A stretch of DNA of 64,000 nucleotides from Caldicellulosiruptor hydrothermalis 108 (GTDB lineage: Bacteria > Bacillota > Thermoanaerobacteria > Caldicellulosiruptorales > Caldicellulosiruptoraceae), in the NCBI RefSeq assembly GCF_000166355.1, contig NC_014652.1, forward strand, positions 2,206,928 through 2,270,927, read 5' to 3'. The notes under the pieces were generated by a model. The model was not told the DNA's origin, searched no databases, and was given only the letters and a program-made list of their open reading frames with translations. This document shows, in pieces, positions 54,429 through 64,000 of this stretch. How positions within the stretch are numbered: position 1 is the first letter of the stretch; every line of letters starts with the position of its first letter. Made by a program: the position numbers and the translations under genes.

Positions 54429-57400
54429 ATGTCTTTAGAACTTGATTATCAAACAATCGTGCAGTTTCTCTCAGAGCAAAAACTTGCATATTTTGCAAAA
54501 AACAGAAAAGCTTTTGAAAAGGGAATTGAGCTTGCTCGAAAAATTAAAAAGGAAAACATTCAATATGACCAAGAAGAAAATGCAATATTTGGCAAAGTAG
54601 AAGATGGTAAAAATGAATATTGGGTTTTTGTTGATTTTGATCTGCCTTCATATATGACTCAGGACTTTTTTGGTAACATTAAAATTGAAAATATAATCAT
54701 AAGTGCTGCATGTACATGCAGTTTGGAAAACATTGATTTAGAATCAGAGGAAGATATTGATATAGAAGATTTTGTTCTGTTCGATGATTTTTGCCGGCAT
54801 ATAATTGCTGTGTTAAAAAGTTTTGCCGATGGTAAATATATTCTCAATAGCATAAATAAAATGCAAGAAACCTTGTTTCACATGTTAGAACAAAAGCTAA
54901 ATGAGACTATTGAGAAGGAAAAAACAAAAAATTCTCGCGTTTATCAGCTTATTTCAAGCAATTTTGAAGAAAATTATATAAAGTTTTCACTTGATAACTT
55001 ATCTAAAAAGTCTCCCAATATATTTTTAGAAAAATACTTCGGATCTTCTACCAATGATTTAGTAACTTTAAAATTAAAAGTAAAAACTTCAGATTTAAAA
55101 AGAGACTATGTGGTTTCAAATATACCAGAATTTCTTAAAGCATATGAACAAAAACAACCATTTCAGTTTGGTAAGAATTTTGTATACAGTCCTACTTATC
55201 ATTTTTTTGGTGAAAAAGACAAAAAACTTTTGAATGTACTTTTGAAGTATCTGAACTTTTTAGATTTGGAAACAGAAAAAAATACTCTTTACTTACCTGC
55301 AAAAATTGCAAATGAAATAATCGAAATCCTTGACAATGAAGAAATTTTTATATCTTTTGATTATTTTGTAGCAAATTATTATGATGCTCAAAAAGTTAAA
55401 GTTGATCTTTGTACTAAAGTAAAACCCAAGATTTCATTTAAACTTGAAGACAATCAGGTAAGATTTTATAGTGATTTAATAGACACTGCTAACAGAAAAT
55501 TTTTATATAGCGATGGAAGTTATTTTGTCTCAGGTGATACTTTATATAAGCTTTCGCCAGAGCAAAAGATATTTTCTTCAATTATCAAAAAAATGGCTGA
55601 AGCAAATAGAGTATTTAACTTTTTTAAAGTTGAATACATTAAATTTTTTACCCTTAATAAAGAAGACTTTTGTGAGTTCATGAACAAATATTACTTATTT
55701 TTAAACAAGCACTTTGAATTAGAAATTGACCCAGGACTCAAAAAATTAATATTAGAAGATTATATTATTAAACCCAAACTATATTTAGAATTCGAAAATG
55801 AAAGGTTTGTAGCAAGAATCAGTGGAATGAATGAAATATTCGATACAATATCAAAAACAAAAAAAGTTCCATTGTTTGATTATTTTGGATTGTTTGAGAT
55901 ACAAAGTATTTTATTTGCTTATGGGTTTAATGAGACAGGCTCTGACCAAGAGTTCTGCTATGAATGTGTTGACCCTGATTTGTTTATGGAATTTTTAGCA
56001 GAAGGTGTTCCGCAAATCCAAAATATAACCGACGTTTATTATTCAGAAGATTTTAAGAAGCTTAAAATCAAAAAAGATGTAAAAATTATTCCCTGCTTAA
56101 AATATTCTAAACACTCAATTGACTTCTGGCTTGAAAGTGATGAGCTTGAGAGTTCAGAGCTTAAAAATATTCTTGATGCAATAAAGAAAAAGAAAAAGTA
56201 TTACAAACTCAAAGATGGTTCAATTTTGATTTTAGATAGTCCAAATATGAAAAAATTAGTTTCATTTATAGATTCTGCATCTGACATAGGCCAGGTTATA
56301 AAAGAAAAAGCTGAGCTTTCTTTACAAGAAGCAGTGGCTGTAACAAAACTTTTAGATGAAAGCGGAATTCAGGCAAATGGAGTTGAAAGTATAAAAAATA
56401 TTATCGAAAAGATAGAAAATATTAAAGAAATTGATATCCAAATCCCGGTAGAGCTTCAAGGTGTGTTAAGAGATTATCAGAAACTTGGAATAAAATGGTT
56501 ATCTTCTCTATTTGAAAATGAACTTGGTGGAATTTTAGCTGATGATATGGGGCTTGGAAAAACTCTACAGGTACTTGGCTTTATTCTTGCAAATAAGCAA
56601 AAAATTAAAAAGCCGGTATTAGCCATTGTGCCAACATCACTTATTTATAACTGGAAACAAGAGATTGAAAAATTTGCACCGGGTCTAAAAACTTTAATTA
56701 TTGACTCAACACCTGCAAAGCGCAAAAAAGCTATAGAAAAAATACCAGAGTATGATATTGTAATTACATCATATGCACTTTTGAGAAAAGATATAGAACT
56801 TTATAAGGATATAGATTTTAGTGTTTGTATCTCAGATGAAGCACAGTACATAAAAAATCCTCACTCACAAATAAAGCTGGCTGTAAAAGAAATCTGTGCA
56901 GATACCAAGTTTGCCCTGACAGGTACACCAATCGAAAATAATCTTATAGAGCTGTGGTCAATCTTTGATTTTATACTACCTGGATATTTAGGAGGAGCTG
57001 AGAAATTTGTTGAACGTTTTGCGATGCCAATTTATAGCGGAAACAATGATGCTCTGGAAAAATTGAAAAAGCTGATAAAACCGTTTGTTTTAAGAAGAGT
57101 AAAACAAGATGTATTAACCGAACTTCCTGAACTAATAGAAACAAATATTCAAGTTGCAATGAGCCCTGAACAGGAAAAAATCTACAAGCAATTTTTAGTC
57201 TCAGCTAAAAAAGAGATTGAAAAAGAAATAGATTCAGCTGGGTTTGAAAAAAGTCAAATAAAAATATTTTCTTTGCTGACAAGACTAAGACAGATCTGCT
57301 GTCATCCAAAGCTTGTATTTGAAGATTACAAAGGAAGCTCTGGTAAGCTGGAAGCACTGAAAGAAATCTTACAAGACTGTTTAGAAAGCGGGCACAGGGT

Positions 57401-57848
57401 AATTATATATTCTCAGTGGACTTCAATGTTATCTATTATCAAAAAAATGCTTGACAAGGAAAAAATTTTATACTTTTATTTAGACGGTGCAACAAAGGCT
57501 GAAGACAGAGTTGAAATGGTGAACAGTTTCAACAGTGGAGAGAGAAATGTCTTTTTACTTTCACTAAAGGCTGGTGGATTTGGGCTCAATATTACTGGTG
57601 CAGACGTTGTCATTCACTTTGATGCATGGTGGAACCCGGCAGTTGAAAACCAGGCAACAGCAAGAGCACACAGACTTGGTCAGAAAAATGTTGTTCAATC
57701 ATTTAAGATTATAACCAAAAATTCAATAGAAGAGAAAATACTTGCTTTGCAGCAGAAAAAGAAAGACCTATTTGATAGTTTAATCGAAGCAAGTCAATCT
57801 TTTATAGGAAAATTTTCAAAAGAGGAAATATTGGAGTTGTTGGAGTAA
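54429..57848 (+). CDS. SNF2-family helicase with SWIM zinc finger
   Basis: 1139 residues. SWIM-type zinc motif CTC...CRH at ~95-121, a long middle region, and a SNF2 ATPase: GILADDMGLGKTLQ (~700), SDEAQYIKN as motif II (~803), TGTPIENN as motif III, and C-terminal VVIHFDAWWNPAVENQATAR with ARAHRLGQ. It is a bacterial RapA-like or DNA-translocase SNF2 protein, which may remodel nucleic acid-protein complexes. Single gene between two terminator/intergenic regions; some relatives sit in defence loci, but no defence partner is seen. Confidence 0.92.
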   Translation: MSLELDYQTIVQFLSEQKLAYFAKNRKAFEKGIELARKIKKENIQYDQEENAIFGKVEDGKNEYWVFVDFDLPSYMTQDFFGNIKIENIIISAACTCSLENIDLESEEDIDIEDFVLFDDFCRHIIAVLKSFADGKYILNSINKMQETLFHMLEQKLNETIEKEKTKNSRVYQLISSNFEENYIKFSLDNLSKKSPNIFLEKYFGSSTNDLVTLKLKVKTSDLKRDYVVSNIPEFLKAYEQKQPFQFGKNFVYSPTYHFFGEKDKKLLNVLLKYLNFLDLETEKNTLYLPAKIANEIIEILDNEEIFISFDYFVANYYDAQKVKVDLCTKVKPKISFKLEDNQVRFYSDLIDTANRKFLYSDGSYFVSGDTLYKLSPEQKIFSSIIKKMAEANRVFNFFKVEYIKFFTLNKEDFCEFMNKYYLFLNKHFELEIDPGLKKLILEDYIIKPKLYLEFENERFVARISGMNEIFDTISKTKKVPLFDYFGLFEIQSILFAYGFNETGSDQEFCYECVDPDLFMEFLAEGVPQIQNITDVYYSEDFKKLKIKKDVKIIPCLKYSKHSIDFWLESDELESSELKNILDAIKKKKKYYKLKDGSILILDSPNMKKLVSFIDSASDIGQVIKEKAELSLQEAVAVTKLLDESGIQANGVESIKNIIEKIENIKEIDIQIPVELQGVLRDYQKLGIKWLSSLFENELGGILADDMGLGKTLQVLGFILANKQKIKKPVLAIVPTSLIYNWKQEIEKFAPGLKTLIIDSTPAKRKKAIEKIPEYDIVITSYALLRKDIELYKDIDFSVCISDEAQYIKNPHSQIKLAVKEICADTKFALTGTPIENNLIELWSIFDFILPGYLGGAEKFVERFAMPIYSGNNDALEKLKKLIKPFVLRRVKQDVLTELPELIETNIQVAMSPEQEKIYKQFLVSAKKEIEKEIDSAGFEKSQIKIFSLLTRLRQICCHPKLVFEDYKGSSGKLEALKEILQDCLESGHRVIIYSQWTSMLSIIKKMLDKEKILYFYLDGATKAEDRVEMVNSFNSGERNVFLLSLKAGGFGLNITGADVVIHFDAWWNPAVENQATARAHRLGQKNVVQSFKIITKNSIEEKILALQQKKKDLFDSLIEASQSFIGKFSKEEILELLE

Positions 57849-58334
57849 AGCGATACTTTATGAGCTAAGAATTAACAGAATTTTGTATTTAAACATGGCT
57901 TTACTTTTTTAGTTTTAAAAATCTAAAACGTGGGAGGACTGGATTTGACAAAATAAGAACCTCAATTTTTTCACTACATTATTTACTTATACCAGTAAAT
58001 TCTAAATATTCCTTGTATGTGCTTAGATTTTTGTTGTTTTTAGCTTCTTTACATTCAGTGTCTCTCCAGTTCCTCCTTATGCTTTTTGTCAATTTTGTCT
58101 TGTCTTTTAACATTATTTTAATAAAGTCTATCGAATCTATTGTTTCTATTATTTTTTAATGATATATTTATTTACTTTTTTCAAAATATATTTCAATGCC
58201 CTCTGTAATAAAAATACAAAAAACATATTATAAATTGTGCTTTTTTCAGAATTTTATTTGTTTGGGCATATTACATACATTAGCTTATATTGAAGCTTTT
58301 ACAATATTAAAAAACTAAGAACATCTACTCAATG
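57849..58334. other. intergenic with a possible gene remnant
   Basis: A leftward frame of about 57 codons ending at 57983 (IRRNWRDTECKEAKNNKNLS, then TYKEYLEFTGISK) is open but has no good ribosome site; an ATG at ~58119 would give about 45 residues. It may be the C-terminus of a lost gene. Otherwise AT-rich, nothing recognised. Confidence 0.35.
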
Positions 58335-59105
58335 TTAACAATATTTTATCTTTATGTCTTTATACCAAAGATACTTTTCAATTTCTTTTGGTAAAGTTAC
58401 TGTTGAAAACACAAAACTTATGCTATCAATATCAATACACTTTATAGTACCGTTTTTCTTGAAATTTGTTTCCATAACAGCTAATACAACTTCACTTGCA
58501 ACCTTTGCCAAGGTCTTTTTTGTACTTGCCACAATTTCATCGTCCTCCGTTACACCTTTTTCTAAGCTAAAACCTGTGCAGCTAATAATTGCTTTGTCTG
58601 CTCTCAAACCTTTTACAAATTCCTGTGCTAACATCCCAATATATGAGCCTGTTTTCCTGTCAAGCTTTCCACCTACACAAATTAGCTCAACATTCTTTTC
58701 ATCCATTAGTTCATTTACAACCTTTACATAATTCGTTATAACAGTTATTCTTATTCCCTTTTCCTTTATCTTCTTTGCTATTTCTAATGAAATTTCACTG
58801 TTGTCAAGAACAATTACGCTACCTTCTTCGATTTCCCTTACTATCGCACTTGCCAACCTTTCTACTTCTGTTAAAAACTGGTCATTAACTTCTTCCTCAA
58901 AATGATTGAATTTCTTTTCAAATCCCTCTTTCAAAACTGCCCCACCATATGCTTTTATTATTATGCCTTCTCTTTCAAACTTTCTAAGGTCATTTCTAAT
59001 TGTTTCTGGAGATACATTAAAGATCTTGCTAAGTTCACTTACTTTAATACTTTTTTTGGTAAGTAGTAATGATAATATTTTCTGCTGCCTTTCTAATGCT
59101 AACAC
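58335..59105 (-). CDS. DeoR-family transcriptional regulator
   Basis: 256 residues from GTG 59105 behind AAGGAAGGGA. N-terminal DeoR helix-turn-helix (IKVSELSKIFNVSPETIRNDLRKF, ~20-43) and KAYGGAVL. The C-terminal sugar-phosphate sensor domain contains VIVLDNSEISLEIAKKI, ICVGGKLDRKTGSYIG and CTGFSLEKGVTE. It lies downstream of the rhamnosidase gene behind a terminator and may control that locus. Confidence 0.9.
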   Translation of the reverse strand: MLALERQQKILSLLLTKKSIKVSELSKIFNVSPETIRNDLRKFEREGIIIKAYGGAVLKEGFEKKFNHFEEEVNDQFLTEVERLASAIVREIEEGSVIVLDNSEISLEIAKKIKEKGIRITVITNYVKVVNELMDEKNVELICVGGKLDRKTGSYIGMLAQEFVKGLRADKAIISCTGFSLEKGVTEDDEIVASTKKTLAKVASEVVLAVMETNFKKNGTIKCIDIDSISFVFSTVTLPKEIEKYLWYKDIKIKYC

Positions 59106-59156
59106 TAACAGATCCCTTCCTTTAATAAAACTAAACCAAAAATTTAATTTATTAAA

Positions 59157-59192
59157 AAGGAGCTATCAGCGAAAAGTACAAGATAGCTCCTT
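59157..59192 (-). terminator. terminator after the GH78 gene
   Basis: AAGGAGCTATC and GATAGCTCCTT form an 11-bp stem, followed on the reverse strand by TTTAAT. Confidence 0.75.
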
Positions 59193-59204
59193 ACTACAAA
59201 ACAA

Positions 59205-61871
59205 CTAATATTGCTTAAAAGAATACCGAAATTCATACTTCCCAGAACCTGTTTTTATAACAACACCTTCTTTTTCTTTTCTTATTTCTCTTATTTCGCT
59301 GCGAGGTGTAAAACTGATTTCTTTTTCATCTAACTTTTCGCTATAAGGCAAATAAATCGATGCTGAAGTATTAGGCGGTATATGTACTTTCATATAAAAT
59401 TCATTCTTTTTATTTTCCCAAAACACTTTTATCAATCCATTAATTGAATTATATTGAGCTTCTACAAATTGAAATGCTTGTGGATAAGGTTTGATAAGAA
59501 TATGTTTGTAACCTGGCTTTTCTTCACTTGTGTCAATTCCCGCAACTACTCTATATAACCAATCTCCTATTGAGCCATAAGCATAATGATTAAATGAATT
59601 CATTGCTGGATCCCATAACGAACCATCTTCCTTTATTCCATCCCAATGTTCCCAAATAGTAGTAGCACCTTTTAATATCTGATAAAGCCAGGATGGGTAA
59701 TCTTTTTGTAATAACAACTTATAAGCTATATCTACATATCCATATTTTGTTAACACATGACATAAATATGGAGTACTCAAAAATCCCGTAGTTAGATGAT
59801 AGTTATTTTCCTCAATTAACTGGACTAACCTCGTAATTGCTTTTTTCTTGTGTTTTTCCTCTATAAGGTCAAACATTAGGGCTAAAACATATGCTGTTTG
59901 TGTATCCGCTATTAATTGTCCGTCTGGCCTTACAAATTCTTTTCTAAAACTTTCTACAATTTTTGAGTATAACTTTGTATATTTCTCGGCGTCCTCATTT
60001 TTTCCTAAAACTTTGGCGCTTTTTACTAAAAGAGAAGTAGAATAAGCATAAAAAGCTGTCGCTATAAGATCTCGAGGAGTGGAGCCTGTGTAACTTCCTT
60101 CCGAAGCATCCAAAGCTAACCAATCTCCAAAGTGAAATCCTGTATTCCATAAATACTCGTTTTCACCTTGTTTTCTAATATATTCAATCCATGCTTTCAT
60201 ATTTTCGTATAGTTCTTCTAAAATTCTTTTGTCTCCGTAACACAAATAAAGTGTCCATGGACAAATGACAACTGCATCTCCCCATCCTGAGGAAGAATGC
60301 TTATTTTCTCTATTGGGTAAAACATATAAAACATCTGGAATTACAAACGGCATCCCTCCGTTTGAGAACTGTTCTACTTTTAAATCATGCAACCATTTAG
60401 TAAAAAAGGGGGCAACATTCATATTAAAACATGCTGTCCTCATAAAAACTTGTGCATCTCCAGTCCAACCCAGTCTTTCATCTCTCTGAGGACAATCAGT
60501 AGGAATATCCACAAAATTGCCTTTTTGTCCCCAAACTATATTATGTTGAAGTTTGTTTATAAGCTCATCTGAACATCTAAAATACCCAGTTATTTCTAAA
60601 TCTGTATGTATTACGATACCAGTAAAATTTTCTAAATTCACTTCTCCAGGATAATTCTCAACTAACACATATCGGAAACCTTGATAAGTAAAATGAGGTT
60701 CAAAAATTTCTACTTCATTTCCCTTCAAGGTGTACTCAATTGTTTGTTTTGCCTTTCTTAAATTTTCTGTATAGAAATTTCCATCTTTATCAAGAATCTC
60801 TGCATGTTTCAAAACTACTTTTTCCCCTTTTTGTCCTGATACTTTAAATCTAACCCATCCCACCATATTTTGTCCCATATCAATTACTAGTTGATTGGCA
60901 GGAGTTCTAATAAGAGAAATTAGCTTTAATTCTTCAATTTTTCTCACTGGTAAGGATTCTTGGGCAATTAAAACTTCTTTAGAATACTCTATTTCTTCAA
61001 CATTTTCCCATTTATTATCATTAAAATTTGGTAAATCCCAGCCCTCCTCCTCTAAATTGGCATCATAGATTTCACCATCGTAGATCTCCGACATCAAAAT
61101 AGGACCATACGCAAACTTCCAGTTATTATCAGTAATAATTATTTCTTCATCTCCATCTTCATACTGTATATGTAATTGAAGTATTAGAGCCAAACGTTCC
61201 CCATAAATATTTTTTACTTTTTCCCATGTTAAATATCCTTTATACCAACCTGGACCGAGGATTACTCCTATTGCATTCTTGCCAACACGTAAAAAGGAAG
61301 TAACATCATATGTTTGATATTGTATTCGTTTATGATATGAAGTCCATCCGGGAGTAAAATACCAATCTCCTACTCTCAAACCATTTAAATGAAGTTCATA
61401 CATTCCCAAACTTGAAACGTATACACGTGCCCATTTTATATTTTTTTTAAGTAGAAATTCTTTTCTTATATAAGGGCAAGCTTCCGGATTTTCTGGATTT
61501 TCTCGTGGTGAAATCCATTTAGCTATCCACTCTTTTTTATCTAAAATTCCCATTTCCCAAAAATTTATTGGGCTCCATTCTGACTCATTACCTTTGTTAT
61601 CCCATACTTTTATTTTGTAATAATATCGTGTTCTTGATTCCAAAGATGGCCCATCATATTCAATATGAACTGATTGGTTTGAGTTAATTTTCCCCGAATC
61701 CCAAACAACATTCTCAAACTTAGGGTCTTTCGCCACAAGTATCCTATATGCAGTTTGATAAATATTATATTCTTCTGACATTAATTTCCAACTAAATTTT
61801 GGTCTTAGGATATCAATACCAATAGGATTTTCTTTATATTCACATCTGATTTCTTCCACTCTTATACTCAT
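59205..61871 (-). CDS. GH78 alpha-L-rhamnosidase
   Basis: 888 residues with the GH78 multi-domain layout: N-terminal beta domains (~1-330), a rhamnosidase-type middle with PTDCPQRDERLGWTGDAQVF (~450-470), the (alpha/alpha)6 catalytic region with ATTIWEHWDGIKEDG (~735-750) and a C-terminal beta domain. The acidic residues of DERLGWTGD and the WEHWD glutamate are the expected catalytic set. No signal peptide, so it acts on rhamnosides brought in by the adjacent ABC transporter. Confidence 0.94.
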   Translation of the reverse strand: MSIRVEEIRCEYKENPIGIDILRPKFSWKLMSEEYNIYQTAYRILVAKDPKFENVVWDSGKINSNQSVHIEYDGPSLESRTRYYYKIKVWDNKGNESEWSPINFWEMGILDKKEWIAKWISPRENPENPEACPYIRKEFLLKKNIKWARVYVSSLGMYELHLNGLRVGDWYFTPGWTSYHKRIQYQTYDVTSFLRVGKNAIGVILGPGWYKGYLTWEKVKNIYGERLALILQLHIQYEDGDEEIIITDNNWKFAYGPILMSEIYDGEIYDANLEEEGWDLPNFNDNKWENVEEIEYSKEVLIAQESLPVRKIEELKLISLIRTPANQLVIDMGQNMVGWVRFKVSGQKGEKVVLKHAEILDKDGNFYTENLRKAKQTIEYTLKGNEVEIFEPHFTYQGFRYVLVENYPGEVNLENFTGIVIHTDLEITGYFRCSDELINKLQHNIVWGQKGNFVDIPTDCPQRDERLGWTGDAQVFMRTACFNMNVAPFFTKWLHDLKVEQFSNGGMPFVIPDVLYVLPNRENKHSSSGWGDAVVICPWTLYLCYGDKRILEELYENMKAWIEYIRKQGENEYLWNTGFHFGDWLALDASEGSYTGSTPRDLIATAFYAYSTSLLVKSAKVLGKNEDAEKYTKLYSKIVESFRKEFVRPDGQLIADTQTAYVLALMFDLIEEKHKKKAITRLVQLIEENNYHLTTGFLSTPYLCHVLTKYGYVDIAYKLLLQKDYPSWLYQILKGATTIWEHWDGIKEDGSLWDPAMNSFNHYAYGSIGDWLYRVVAGIDTSEEKPGYKHILIKPYPQAFQFVEAQYNSINGLIKVFWENKKNEFYMKVHIPPNTSASIYLPYSEKLDEKEISFTPRSEIREIRKEKEGVVIKTGSGKYEFRYSFKQY

Positions 61872-61898
61872 TTTTCTTCCCCCCTTTTTATGGATAAA

Positions 61899-62732
61899 TT
61901 ATGCCTTTATAGCACCTGCTGTCATTCCAGCCACAATTTTTTTATTAAAGAAAATAAAGAATATTAGTGGTGGTATTGAGATTAGCACTGCATCAGCAAA
62001 AACTAAATTCCATGATGTGGAGTATCTGCTTACGAAATTATAAAGTGTAAGCTGAACTGTAGCATTTCTTGCACCTGGTAGGAAATACAAAGGATTTACA
62101 AAATCATTAAAAATATGGACTGCATTTAGTATAGTTACAGTTACTGTAACGGGCTTTAGAAGTGGAAAAATAATTTTCCAAAACATCTGAATAGCTCCAC
62201 AACCATCTATAATTGCACTTTCGTCAATTTCTCTTGGAATAGTATTCATAAAATTAGTATACAACAAAGTAGAAAATGGATATGAAAGAGCTACTTCAAT
62301 TAATATCATTCCTGTTAGTGTTTTATATAAACCTAATGTTTTAAGTATCCAAATTGTAGGTACAACTGAGGGTGGTATCATTAAACCCATCAAAATCAAT
62401 GAATTGACTATTGATGATATCTCTTCTTTTCTTCTTTGTAATATATAACCCGTCATCGAAGCGACAAAAATTAAAATTAAGACTGAAACAACAGTAATAA
62501 TACTGCTATTTAGAAAAGCTCGAAGTACAATATAGTTTTCTGTTGTTAATACTTCTTTGTAATTTTGAAGAAAATGTAATTTTTTAGGTAAAGAAATACT
62601 TAACTCTGCTGCTTCCGTTCTACTTTTGAGAGAATTAATTATAGCAAAGAAAAAAGGAATTCCGTATATTACTAAGCACACCACAATAGCAAAAAGCTCA
62701 ATTACAAACTTTTTTATTCCTTTTCCCATCAC
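61899..62732 (-). CDS. sugar ABC transporter permease, MalG type (rhamnoside locus)
   Basis: 277 residues, six membrane segments, EAA loop in IPREIDESAIIDGCGAIQMF. It overlaps the MalF-type gene by 4 bp. It precedes the rhamnosidase gene, which suggests import of rhamnose-containing oligosaccharides. Start at MGKGIKK (second ATG) is possible. Confidence 0.92.
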   Translation of the reverse strand: MMGKGIKKFVIELFAIVVCLVIYGIPFFFAIINSLKSRTEAAELSISLPKKLHFLQNYKEVLTTENYIVLRAFLNSSIITVVSVLILIFVASMTGYILQRRKEEISSIVNSLILMGLMIPPSVVPTIWILKTLGLYKTLTGMILIEVALSYPFSTLLYTNFMNTIPREIDESAIIDGCGAIQMFWKIIFPLLKPVTVTVTILNAVHIFNDFVNPLYFLPGARNATVQLTLYNFVSRYSTSWNLVFADAVLISIPPLIFFIFFNKKIVAGMTAGAIKA

Positions 62733-63595
62733 AACTCACCTTCTTTTCTGCCTAAAAATCTATACAATGGAAAAGATAATATCGCTACTATCAAAAACAA
62801 TATAACATTTCCAGCTGTTGATAATCCATAAAAACCCGCTTCATATTGTTTATAAATAATGGAAGCAATTACATCTGTTGAAAAACCAGGTCCACCTTGT
62901 GTCATTGTCCATATAAAATCAAATCTTCTAAGACCATCTATAAAGGAAAGAATTATCACGGAATTCATTGCTGGTCTGCTAAGGGGCAAAGTAAGGTATC
63001 TTATCTGAGCCCATAAATTTCCTCCATCAATCATTAAAGCCTCATAATATTCTCGAGGTATTGCCATTATCCCTGCAATGTAAATAACTGTTGCTACTCC
63101 TACACCCTTCCATACATCTACTAATATTACGGAAAATAATGCTATCTTAGGATTGCCTAACCAATCTAACCCTTTTAAACCAATTACATTGAAAAATTTA
63201 TTTATCAAACCTTGAGTGGGATGCATTAGACTAGTAAATGTAATACCTACCGCTACTGTACTTAAAATATACGGAAAGAAAATCATTGAACGCAAAAAAT
63301 TTCTTGTTCGCAGTTCTAAAGAGAGAAAAACGCCCAATAAAAAACCTAAAATTACCTTTAAACTGCATGCTGTTACTGCATAAACTAACGTATTTCGAAA
63401 TCCAATATTTAAAGAAGGCTCTGTTAGAAAAGTAATATAATTATCAAATCCAACAAATTTCCATTCTGTAAATGTCCACCATGTAAAACTGAAGAAAAAA
63501 GCTGCAAGCGTGGGAAGTAAAAACAACGTAAAATAAATCAACATTCCTGGAATCAATAGGAAATATGAATAAACTTTTTTATAAATACTATTCAT
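62729..63595 (-). CDS. sugar ABC transporter permease, MalF type (rhamnoside locus)
   Basis: 288 residues, six membrane segments, EAA loop in IPREYYEALMIDGGNLWAQI. Partner of the MalG-type protein. No ATPase gene is adjacent, so a shared ATPase is likely. Confidence 0.92.
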   Translation of the reverse strand: MNSIYKKVYSYFLLIPGMLIYFTLFLLPTLAAFFFSFTWWTFTEWKFVGFDNYITFLTEPSLNIGFRNTLVYAVTACSLKVILGFLLGVFLSLELRTRNFLRSMIFFPYILSTVAVGITFTSLMHPTQGLINKFFNVIGLKGLDWLGNPKIALFSVILVDVWKGVGVATVIYIAGIMAIPREYYEALMIDGGNLWAQIRYLTLPLSRPAMNSVIILSFIDGLRRFDFIWTMTQGGPGFSTDVIASIIYKQYEAGFYGLSTAGNVILFLIVAILSFPLYRFLGRKEGEL

Positions 63596-63710
63596 CTTTT
63601 TTCCTCCTTGTAGCTACCCTCTCAACTCGTTTCTAATTATTTTATTATTCCGCTATATAAATATTCTTCAATACGCTCGTAAAAAACATCTCCCCTTTTT
63701 AAAATCTTTT

Positions 63711-63747
63711 GTAGGAGTTACTCTTTCAATATAAGAGTAACTCCTAC
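63711..63747 (-). terminator. intercistronic hairpin after the binding-protein gene
   Basis: GTAGGAGTTACTC and GAGTAACTCCTAC form a perfect 13-bp stem without a strong U tract. It probably acts as an mRNA stabiliser or partial terminator between binding protein and permeases. Confidence 0.55.
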
Positions 63748-63792
63748 AAAAGACTTATATTCAAATTTTTTCAGCTATTTTTTAATAGCAAA

Positions 63793-64000
63793 TTACCATC
63801 CTGGCAAATTGAGTTGTTTTGCCTGCTTTTCAACATCTTTATCATAAAGCTTTGCTCCATCTACAGGTGTTCTCATTCCACTAGCAACTTCAACACATAT
63901 TTGAGGAGCATTGGGACCTTTTAGAGGAGACAAAAATTCTAATGCAAGTGTAAATTTACCTTTCTCATAATAAGGAAGAATGTCTCTCACTGCCGGATAA
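63793..64000 (-). CDS. sugar-binding protein of the rhamnoside ABC transporter (partial, C-terminus)
   Basis: The reverse-strand frame is open to the right edge and gives the last ~68 residues (YPAVRDILPYYEKGKFTLAL, ending LNLPGW). The pattern fits the C-terminus of family 1 solute-binding proteins. Its position upstream of the two permease genes matches the usual operon order. The start lies outside the window. Confidence 0.75.
   Translation of the reverse strand, partial: YPAVRDILPYYEKGKFTLALEFLSPLKGPNAPQICVEVASGMRTPVDGAKLYDKDVEKQAKQLNLPGW

Overview
The window looks like the chromosome of an anaerobic, thermophilic, low-GC Firmicute, most likely a Caldicellulosiruptor or close relative. 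This is inferred from AT-rich intergenic DNA, strong Shine-Dalgarno sites with some GTG/TTG starts, a nitrogenase operon of the anaerobe type (nifH-nifI1-nifI2-nifD-nifK), a HydF hydrogenase maturase and many glycoside-sugar utilisation genes. No database search was possible, so family names come from motifs seen in the translations.

Layout. 1-9.6 kb: a leftward ammonium/nitrogen block, amtB-glnB, two structured RNA candidates, nifH-nifI1-nifI2, then nifD and nifK (nifK runs off the left edge). The nif operon is split between nifI2 and nifD by two insertion sequences, a 1.83-kb DDE element and an IS110-family element. A near-identical, oppositely oriented copy of the DDE element lies at 9865-11696 upstream of amtB, so the amtB-to-nifI2 segment sits between inverted IS copies. 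11.7-12.8 kb: an AbiEii-like nucleotidyltransferase with a small partner. 12.8-14.2 kb: a homocitrate/Re-citrate synthase-like enzyme. 14.4-21.3 kb: housekeeping genes rmuC, ricT, holB, yaaR, darA, tmk, yaaO (the B. subtilis yaaO-yaaT order), a fumarase beta subunit and a short ferredoxin. 21.5-23.2 kb: two exported or membrane-anchored proteins. 23.4-30.2 kb: branched-chain amino-acid biosynthesis ilvB-ilvN-ilvC-leuA, then cimA behind its own promoter, an isoleucine-rich leader peptide and a terminator. 30-40.7 kb: SDR enzyme, YoeB/YefM-type toxin-antitoxin pair, metal-dependent hydrolases, ferritin-like protein, aspA-hydF, SIMPL protein, a GNAT enzyme, and a niacin regulator with an ECF transporter subunit.

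40.7-44.9 kb is a decayed region: transposase-like fragments, a GC-richer orphan gene, an alpha-galactosidase, and remnants of a sugar permease and an XRE regulator. 44.9-50.7 kb: a beta-fructosidase (GH32) with its sugar ABC transporter and a LacI regulator, with a palindromic operator overlapping the transporter promoter. 50.7-57.8 kb: a stand-alone Cas6, an ABC exporter, an iron-sulfur aldo/keto reductase and a SWIM-SNF2 helicase. 58.3-64 kb: a DeoR regulator, a GH78 alpha-L-rhamnosidase and its sugar ABC transporter (the binding protein runs off the right edge).

The best candidates for undescribed biology are: the isoleucine-rich leader in front of cimA; two structured RNA candidates between glnB and nifH; the structured non-coding end of the IS110 element (candidate bridge RNA); the IS-split nif operon; and the orphan Cas6. 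No CRISPR array, rRNA or tRNA was recognised.
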